Source: an uncultured Acidimicrobiaceae bacterium
GTDB taxonomy: Bacteria > Actinomycetota > Acidimicrobiia > Spongiisociales > SHLN01
DNA length: 64,000 bases
Direction: 5' to 3'
Assembly (NCBI GenBank): GCA_947259275.1
Contig: CAMYMH010000004.1
Span: 4,590-68,589 of the forward strand
Shown here: positions 58,667-64,000 of the stretch, in pieces
Layout of the letters: every line of letters begins with the position of its first letter
Position numbering within the stretch: position 1 is the first letter of the stretch
The notes under the pieces: generated by a model
Databases searched by the model: none
What the model was told of the DNA's origin: nothing
The model's input: only the letters and a program-made list of their open reading frames with translations
Position numbers and translations under genes: made by a program

Positions 58667-59866
58667 TCATTTCTCGGCAGGATGGGCGCCTGGGTTACGG
58701 GATTTCTGCGCCTGGTGGATGGCACCAAGATACTTGCCAATCCCGTGAACCACGTGCCGGCTGCGCAGCGAGTGCAGCACATCGAAACCGTGGGAGGCAC
58801 CGGGGAGTTCGGCGTAGAGAACCGGGGCCGGCGACACCTCGCGAAGTGCAGCAACGAATTGGCGAGACTCCTCGGGGGGGACGAGGGAATCATGGGAACC
58901 GTGCAGCACGAAGAAGGGAGGGGCCTCGGGCGTCACCCGGGTGAGAGGTGAAGCCCTGTCCCACGCCTCGGGGTCCTCGGTCGGCGACACTTTCATCACG
59001 ATTGACTCGATGAAGGGCCACGGGTAGCGGAGCCGGCGGCGGTCGAGGAGATCGTGAATCCCATACAGGGGGACACAAGCCTGGACCGAGGTGTCAACAT
59101 CTTCGAACCCCGGCTGATAGACAGGGTCGTTGGGGGTGAGGGCGGCGAGGGCCGCCAGGTGGCCACCCGCCGAACCTCCGGTGACGGCGATGAACGACGG
59201 AGCACCGCCCCACCGGTGGATGTTCTCCCGCACCCATCCGATCGCTCGCTTCACATCAACCAGGTGGTCGGGGAAGGTGGCCGCCGGACTCAGCCGGTAG
59301 CCGATGCTCACACACACCCACCCGTTCTTCGCCATCGAGTACACCAGCGGGCGGGCTTCGCGCGCTTTGTTCCCACGACGCCATCCCCCACCGTGGATCT
59401 GAAGCAGAACCGGATGGCTCACCGACCGGTCCTCGGGAAGGTGTAGATCGAGCAGGTGGGCCGGCTCCGGGCCGTACGAGAGGTCGGCAACGGACTCAAC
59501 GCCGCGGGGAACCCGGGCCCGGGCCCGCACGAAGTCTCCGAAGGTGGGGGCCGGTCCAGGCTTGACACCGCTCCCCAGCCCGTCGAGAGCATCCCGCATG
59601 GCAGGCTTGGCCCGCTCACCCCAATAGACCATCACCGCCAGGCCGGTCCAGGACGCGAGCGTGACGCCCATGGCGATCCGCCCCAGCGGTTGATCGAGCA
59701 CACCGCCCCAGATGAACAGGGCTGTGAGAGCCCCCTGCCAAACGAGGTGATGGATGGCCAGCTCGCTGGTCACGAGCGCCGGCAGCCACAGGGATCGTCT
59801 CCGCAACCCGTTAATGGTGAACGCGGCACCGACCAGGCTTCCGAGGAAGAAGAGCACACTCAACAC
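58667..59866 (-). CDS. Alpha/beta-hydrolase esterase (HGGG type) with N-terminal membrane segments
   Basis: About 399 residues. Two or three N-terminal helices (SVLFFLGSLVGAAFTI and others), then a hormone-sensitive-lipase-like domain: oxyanion motif LLQIHGGGWRRGN, nucleophile GGSAGGHLAALAAL, catalytic Asp in VLHGSHDSLVPP and His in LPGASHGFDV. It hydrolyses a short-chain ester or lipid. No ATG is in frame near the N-terminus; GTG at 59866 is a provisional start. The upstream gene ends 44 bp earlier with an overlapping Shine-Dalgarno-like GGGAGG. Confidence 0.83.
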   Translation of the reverse strand: MLSVLFFLGSLVGAAFTINGLRRRSLWLPALVTSELAIHHLVWQGALTALFIWGGVLDQPLGRIAMGVTLASWTGLAVMVYWGERAKPAMRDALDGLGSGVKPGPAPTFGDFVRARARVPRGVESVADLSYGPEPAHLLDLHLPEDRSVSHPVLLQIHGGGWRRGNKAREARPLVYSMAKNGWVCVSIGYRLSPAATFPDHLVDVKRAIGWVRENIHRWGGAPSFIAVTGGSAGGHLAALAALTPNDPVYQPGFEDVDTSVQACVPLYGIHDLLDRRRLRYPWPFIESIVMKVSPTEDPEAWDRASPLTRVTPEAPPFFVLHGSHDSLVPPEESRQFVAALREVSPAPVLYAELPGASHGFDVLHSLRSRHVVHGIGKYLGAIHQAQKSRNPGAHPAEK

Positions 59867-59909
59867 GGACGACAGTATTGCGCGCCGGATGACGTTACCG
59901 GCCGCTCCA

Positions 59910-60533
59910 TCAGCCTCCCGCCGCCCACGCCAGCAGCAATTGCGCCCCGTAGTACAGGGGCAGCCCCCACAGGCGATTTGTAAAACCGGTCGCCACGAAA
60001 TTGTCGCGGGCGACGGCCACATCGGATGCGACGAACATGAGGGCTCCGACCGGGATTCGCCAGTCCCACGAGTCCACCGCGGTGGCGAACGCCAGTACGC
60101 CCATCAGCGAGATGGCGCCTGCGTAGGCCACCACTGGAACCCGCAGGCGCCCCGAGAGGTGGGGACCCAGCCACCGGAGCACTTGCCAGGCGAACAGTGC
60201 CAACGGCAGGACGGCTAAGAAACCGGAAACGTCGACTCCCCGGACCAGGAAGGCCAGGCCGAATACCAGGTGGGCTGCCAGGAAGCTGCCCAGCCCGGCC
60301 AGGAACGCAGCCTCACCGCTCCCGAGGAGGAATACATCGCCGACCGCCGACAAGACCAGCGCCGCCAGCATCCACCGCCCGAAGGTCGAGTCGAGGGCCC
60401 CGGCCGCCACCGCCCCGGCGACGAAGCCGGCCGAGGCCAGGGGCTTGGCGAGCAGGCGGGCCGAAGACCCGGATCGCTCGGACACCAGCAGCCAGCCAAG
60501 CCCGGCGGCGGTGATTAACGCGGCGGCGGCCAC
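59910..60533 (-). CDS. YhhN/TMEM86-family (lysoplasmalogenase-like) membrane protein
   Basis: 207 residues, about eight transmembrane helices. ALVLSAVGDVFLLGSGEAAFLAGLGSFLAAHLVFGLAFL and GALMFVASDVAVARDNFV are family signatures. Mammalian TMEM86 members hydrolyse lysoplasmalogens; the bacterial role is less certain. It overlaps the DinB-like gene by 19 bp. Confidence 0.85.
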   Translation of the reverse strand: MAAAALITAAGLGWLLVSERSGSSARLLAKPLASAGFVAGAVAAGALDSTFGRWMLAALVLSAVGDVFLLGSGEAAFLAGLGSFLAAHLVFGLAFLVRGVDVSGFLAVLPLALFAWQVLRWLGPHLSGRLRVPVVAYAGAISLMGVLAFATAVDSWDWRIPVGALMFVASDVAVARDNFVATGFTNRLWGLPLYYGAQLLLAWAAGG

Positions 60534-61210
60534 TGCTCGCCGAGTGGCTGTTCGGGGACAGTGAACTGATGAATCAGCGGTAGGTAGGGGGTGGCGTCAC
60601 CCACCCACGGGTAGGCGGCGATCTCTTCGTAAGTGCGCCTGCCCAGGAGCATGCGGGCGGCCTCGTAGGGGTCGAGGTCGAGCACTACGTCCGCCCGCTG
60701 GCGAGCTCCTTCGCCCAGGTACCAGGTCTTCTCTCCGGTGATCAGCCGCATTGGGGCCAGGCCGGCGGCCCGTATCTTCTGATCGGCCGATACCGCGGCC
60801 TTGAGCGTCAGCCACATCCCCGGGGCGTCGCGGCCGCCGGGTTTGCCGAGCGCGTTGCGGACGTCTTGCTCATGGGACCAGACGTCAATGGCGACCGCGG
60901 TCAGGCCCGAGCCGGCGGCACGCAACAATTCGGTCAGCGGCTCAACCGCCGACGCCCACTCGTCGAGGATCTCCGGGACGGGCCGGTCCTGGCGCTCTGC
61001 GACCTGCCGGGCCGTGGCGTTGGGGTCCGCCACCTGGCCTTGCCCGGCAACCAGGTCGACAGCGATACCGGTGACATGGCCGATGGTGTCCTTGGCCGAC
61101 CACCCCGGACACGCCGGCACCGGCATTGCCAGTTCTGCTCCAGTCAGCTCGGCGCCGAGGGCTGAGAATCTGTCGTACGTGTCGAGGTAGACCTCGGCTA
61201 CATCCGCCAT
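60515..61210 (-). CDS. DinB/MDMPI-superfamily (TIGR03083/TIGR03086-like) protein
   Basis: 231 residues. N-terminal four-helix DinB-like domain: MPVPACPGWSAKDTIGHVTGIAVDL, with metal-binding His in GHV and later AIDVWSHEQDVRNALG. These are common in actinobacteria that use mycothiol (mycothiol-dependent maleylpyruvate isomerase family), so a thiol-transferase role is plausible. The ATG at 61210 was chosen because the conserved fold starts about 10 residues later. An in-frame upstream segment lacks support. Confidence 0.82.
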   Translation of the reverse strand: MADVAEVYLDTYDRFSALGAELTGAELAMPVPACPGWSAKDTIGHVTGIAVDLVAGQGQVADPNATARQVAERQDRPVPEILDEWASAVEPLTELLRAAGSGLTAVAIDVWSHEQDVRNALGKPGGRDAPGMWLTLKAAVSADQKIRAAGLAPMRLITGEKTWYLGEGARQRADVVLDLDPYEAARMLLGRRTYEEIAAYPWVGDATPYLPLIHQFTVPEQPLGEQWPPPR

Positions 61211-61385
61211 AGGGATCCTTTCGTCGGCCGGGCTCAGCCCGGCTTGGGAATTACTTGGTAACTCCGGGAGGCAGTCGCAACCATAGGGCGCCGGAGCTTG
61301 GCGCGGCGGCGAGGCCACGCCCGACTGGGGAGTTACCTCGATCCGAGGGGTTGCCATTAGCCTCGCGGCAGAGCGAGGAGGAGCT

Positions 61386-61775
61386 ATGGATCACACCCCG
61401 GCCGAACGAATTCAATGGGCAGACGCAGGCGACGAGCACTTCACCGGTCGAGTGAGGTTCGGGCCGCTCTCGAAGGCGCCCGAACCCGGCCTCAACGCCC
61501 TCGGTGTCCTCTTCGAGCCGGGTGCCCGCACCGATTGGCACACCCACCCGGCGGGCCAGGTTCTCTACATTGCCTCCGGTGCCGGCAAGGTCCAGAAGGA
61601 GGACGGCGAGACGGTCCATGTATCGGCGGGCGATGTCGTCTACTCCCCAGCCGGCGAGACTCACTGGCACGGAGCCTCCGAGCACAGCTACATGATGCAT
61701 CTGTCCCTCACTACCGGCGGGCCAACCGAATGGCTGCCCAAGAAGGTCAGCGACGAGGACTACGCCCGGGGGTGA
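61386..61775 (+). CDS. Small cupin-domain protein
   Basis: 129 residues. Cupin motif 1 GARTDWHTHPAGQVLYIASGAG and motif 2 GDVVYSPAGETHWHGA supply His residues of a mononuclear metal site. Similar proteins include quercetinase- and carboxymuconolactone-associated cupins. GAGGAGGAGC lies directly upstream of the ATG. A GAA-triloop palindrome begins 9 bp after the stop. Confidence 0.9.
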   Translation: MDHTPAERIQWADAGDEHFTGRVRFGPLSKAPEPGLNALGVLFEPGARTDWHTHPAGQVLYIASGAGKVQKEDGETVHVSAGDVVYSPAGETHWHGASEHSYMMHLSLTTGGPTEWLPKKVSDEDYARG

Positions 61776-61783
61776 ACCTTGCC

Positions 61784-61866
61784 GCAACGCCGAAGGCGTT
61801 GCCGCCAACCGCCAACTGTGGCGAAGACTTCCATCTGGGGATTGAGCGGTGGGCTGTGGGCGGTGG
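61784..61866. repeat. GAA-triloop palindrome plus heptad repeats between cupin and VOC genes
   Basis: GCAACGCC (61784-61791), GAA, GGCGTTGC (61795-61802) has the same sequence as at 14023-14041. It is followed by CCGCCAA twice near 61802-61815 and by GCGGTGG, GCTGTGG, GCGGTGG (61846-61866). The VOC stop codon lies at 61874. Confidence 0.75.
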
Positions 61867-61873
61867 GGGGCTG

Positions 61874-62290
61874 CTAGCTGAAGCCCGGGTCGTCGAAGAG
61901 AACCACCCGCCAACCGTCCGGATCGGCGAAGGTCACACCCTGATCCTCCCAATAGGGATTCTCTGGAGGTACCGGTCCAAACCCGAGGCTCGCTAAGCGA
62001 TTGGTTGCCGATGCCAATGCCTCCTCGTCCGGCAGGTAGAGGACCAGCAGGTTGTCGTCGGTGGGAGCCGGCCCGGGGGACCCGTCCTCGTGATGAACGA
62101 ATTCCAGGTGGTAGCTGCGCCCCGGCAAGCCGAGTATGACCCCCGAATACCCGGCGTGACGCTCGAAGGTGGTGATGACGGGAAGTCCCAGGCCATCGCG
62201 GTAGAACTCCACCACCGCCTCGAGCCGGTCGGTTGGCCGGGCGATGCGGACCTGCGTCACCGGCAGGTCATCGGGCCACTCGGCATCCAT
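61874..62290 (-). CDS. VOC (glyoxalase/bleomycin-resistance) family protein
   Basis: 138 residues, two beta-alpha-beta-beta-beta modules: VRIARPTDRLEAVVEFYRDGLGLPVI with GRSYHLEFVHHEDG, then LLVLYLPDEEAL with YWEDQGVTFADPDGWRVVLFDD. Conserved His and Glu at metal positions are present (YHLEFVHH, and E within PYWEDQG). The substrate cannot be inferred. Convergent with the cupin gene. Confidence 0.88.
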   Translation of the reverse strand: MDAEWPDDLPVTQVRIARPTDRLEAVVEFYRDGLGLPVITTFERHAGYSGVILGLPGRSYHLEFVHHEDGSPGPAPTDDNLLVLYLPDEEALASATNRLASLGFGPVPPENPYWEDQGVTFADPDGWRVVLFDDPGFS

Positions 62291-62327
62291 ACGCCCGAGA
62301 CTACCGGCGCGCCGGTAGAGTCGCCGC

Positions 62328-63992
62328 ATGGCTGCGCCCGTGATTCTCGCACTCGACGATGATCCCGAGATCCTCCACCGGCTTCGGGAGGATCTGACTG
62401 CTCGCTACGCAGACCAGTACCGCATTCTGACCGCCCACTCGGCCCATTCGGCCCTCGACCTCCTCGAGCACCTCCACGAGACCCGGGAGAAGCTCGCGGT
62501 CCTGGTCATCGACCATGACATGCGGCACATGGACGCCTCCGTGTTCTTCGAGACTCTCGGGGACAAGCATCCCGGCGCCAAACGCGTCCTGCTGACGAGC
62601 TTCGAAGCAGACGACGCCGTTACCGGGCTCCTGGAAGCCACCGGAGCCACCCAATGGATCCACAAGCCCTGGTATCCACCGCAAAACGGGCTCTACCCGG
62701 CAATTGACGACCTGTTGTTCGACTGGACGAGCGAGAATCCCCAACCGTCCCAAGCCGTGCGAGTTGTCGGCCACCAGTGGGCTCGTGACGCCCACGCCAT
62801 CAAGGACTTCCTCGGGCGCAATCAGGTGCCGTTCCGCTGGCTCGACCTCGACCGTTCCCGTGAGGCCGGAGAAGTGCTCAAAGACAACCGCCTCGAGAGC
62901 GCGGCGCTCCCGGTGGTCCTGCTCCCGGACGGCACCGTGCTGGAAGATCCACAGCTCGAGGTGCTGGCTGAGAGCCTGGGAATGCACGTCCATGCCGATC
63001 GGCAGTACTACGACGTTGCCATCGTCGGGGCCGGCCCGGCGGGTCTGGCGGCGGCGGTTTACGGGGCTACCGAAGGACTGTCAACCGTTCTCATCGAAAA
63101 GGAAGCCCCGGGCGGCCAGGCCGGGACCAGCAGCCGGATCGAGAATTACCTCGGCTTCCCCACCGGCGTGAGCGGTGCCGACCTGGCCCGCCGGGCCCTC
63201 ACCCAAGCCAAGCGCTTCGGAGCCGAGGTTCTGACACCGGTGGCGGCCACCAAGCTGAGCCTGACGAGCGGCTACAAGACCCTTGAACTGTCGGATGGAA
63301 CAACCATCACCTGCCGCGGGCTCATCATCGCAACCGGTGTCGCCTACCGCCACCTTCCTGCCGAAGGGCTCGATCGCCTGACCGGCGCCGGCGTCTACTA
63401 CGGGGCCGCCACCACCGAGGCACTCGCCGCCGAAGGCCAGCACGTCTACGTGGTCGGATCCGCCAACTCGGCGGGCCAGGGTGCCAAGTACTTCTCCAAA
63501 TTCGCCGCCCAGGTGACCATGATCGTCCGCGGACCCGATCTGGCCGCCCACATGAGTCAATACCTGATCGACCAGATCAATGACACCGGCAATATCGAGG
63601 TCATCCCCCACACCCACGTCACCCGGGCAATCGGTGAGGATCACCTGGAGCAGATCGAGCTGGAGAACGTGGAAACCGGCGAGAAACAAACCGTCCCCTC
63701 CACGTTTCTGTTCATCTTCATCGGCGCGGTGCCGAGTCACGACTGGCTGGGTGACGTCGTCGCCTGCGACGACCAGGGCTACATCCTCACCGGGCCCGAC
63801 CTGCTCACCGAGAACCGGCTTCCGGACGCGTGGCCGCTTCCCCGCCACCCCTTCCACCTCGAAACCTCCCGCCCCGGCATCTTCGCCACCGGCGACGTCC
63901 GCCATGGATCGATCCGCCGGGTGGCCGGCGCGGTCGGTGAAGGTTCGACCGCCATCCAGTTGGTGCACCGCTACCTGGCCGAGAGCGGATAG
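62328..63992 (+). CDS. Fused response-regulator / glutaredoxin-like / thioredoxin reductase-like flavoprotein
   Basis: 554 residues in three parts. Receiver domain (1-130): DDD at 10-12, D62 in VIDHDMRHMD, T90 and K113. Middle (about 140-220): a thioredoxin/glutaredoxin-like fold without Cys pair (VRVVGHQWARDAHAIKDFLGRNQVPFRWLDLD...). C-terminal flavoprotein: FAD motif VAIVGAGPAGLAAA (229-242), a second Rossmann VVGSANSAGQGA and C-terminal FATGDVRHGSIRR. The TrxR CxxC is replaced (YYGAATTEAL), so it cannot reduce thioredoxin by the standard route. This is the known fused RR/TrxR-like family; role likely redox signalling. Confidence 0.88.
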   Translation: MAAPVILALDDDPEILHRLREDLTARYADQYRILTAHSAHSALDLLEHLHETREKLAVLVIDHDMRHMDASVFFETLGDKHPGAKRVLLTSFEADDAVTGLLEATGATQWIHKPWYPPQNGLYPAIDDLLFDWTSENPQPSQAVRVVGHQWARDAHAIKDFLGRNQVPFRWLDLDRSREAGEVLKDNRLESAALPVVLLPDGTVLEDPQLEVLAESLGMHVHADRQYYDVAIVGAGPAGLAAAVYGATEGLSTVLIEKEAPGGQAGTSSRIENYLGFPTGVSGADLARRALTQAKRFGAEVLTPVAATKLSLTSGYKTLELSDGTTITCRGLIIATGVAYRHLPAEGLDRLTGAGVYYGAATTEALAAEGQHVYVVGSANSAGQGAKYFSKFAAQVTMIVRGPDLAAHMSQYLIDQINDTGNIEVIPHTHVTRAIGEDHLEQIELENVETGEKQTVPSTFLFIFIGAVPSHDWLGDVVACDDQGYILTGPDLLTENRLPDAWPLPRHPFHLETSRPGIFATGDVRHGSIRRVAGAVGEGSTAIQLVHRYLAESG

Positions 63993-64000
63993 GAGGCGAA

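Overview
This window comes from a high-GC Gram-positive chromosome, most likely an actinobacterium outside the mycobacterial and streptomycete groups; an Acidimicrobiia-like lineage is my best guess. The evidence is the gene order (rne-rplU-rpmA-obgE-proB, mreBCD-pbpA-rodA, tig-clpP-clpX, Mec-like peptidase-MBL-rph-rdgB), an F420/PPOX-type flavoprotein, an actinobacterial-type M23 domain, an LCP/LytR_C protein, and many GTG starts with 4-base ATGA or GTGA overlaps. No rRNA gene is visible, so the taxonomic call stays tentative.

Layout. 1-1.5 kb: a partial IS3-type element sits against the 3' part of a tyrosine integrase next to tRNA-Ala. 1.6-8.7 kb, minus strand: rsfS, an LCP/LytR_C protein, nadD, an M23 domain protein, a palindrome-dense spacer, a CheY-like regulator, a VWA protein, a MoxR ATPase and proA. 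8.8-11.4 kb, plus strand: a three-gene ABC exporter lying between proA and proB. 11.4-16.3 kb, minus strand: proB, obgE, rpmA, rplU, rne. 16.7-23 kb: tdk and the rod-shape module rodA, pbpA, mreD, mreC, mreB. 23.1-24.5 kb, plus strand: a DUF2867-like protein and a sirtuin. 24.7-29.9 kb, minus strand: GNAT, ndk, folC, valS, preceded by what looks like a valine-codon attenuator. 30-34.9 kb: a secreted protein and a small membrane protein, clpX-clpP-tig, and four tRNAs. 34.9-46.2 kb: an MDR oxidoreductase, a PPOX protein, a secreted protein, a probable cAMP module (soluble adenylyl cyclase-like protein, cNMP-binding patatin, MBL hydrolase) and LtrA. 46.2-50.9 kb: an HTH protein, tRNA-Lys, tRNA-Leu and a small island bounded by a 55-bp repeat of the tRNA-Leu 3' half. 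51-64 kb: a YdjC-type deacetylase, hydrolases, a metzincin with FG-GAP-like repeats, rdgB-rph-MBL-Mec-thioredoxin, an esterase, a lysoplasmalogenase-like protein, DinB-like, cupin and VOC proteins, and a fused REC/thioredoxin reductase-like protein.

Two dispersed sequence families fill the spacers. The first is degenerate tandem arrays with a strict 7-bp period but a different unit at each locus. The second is perfect 7-10 bp inverted repeats around a 3-nt loop, often GAA, several of them ending exactly at stop codons. Together with the valS leader and the tRNA-Leu island they are the most notable parts of the window; most of the protein-coding content is conserved housekeeping.
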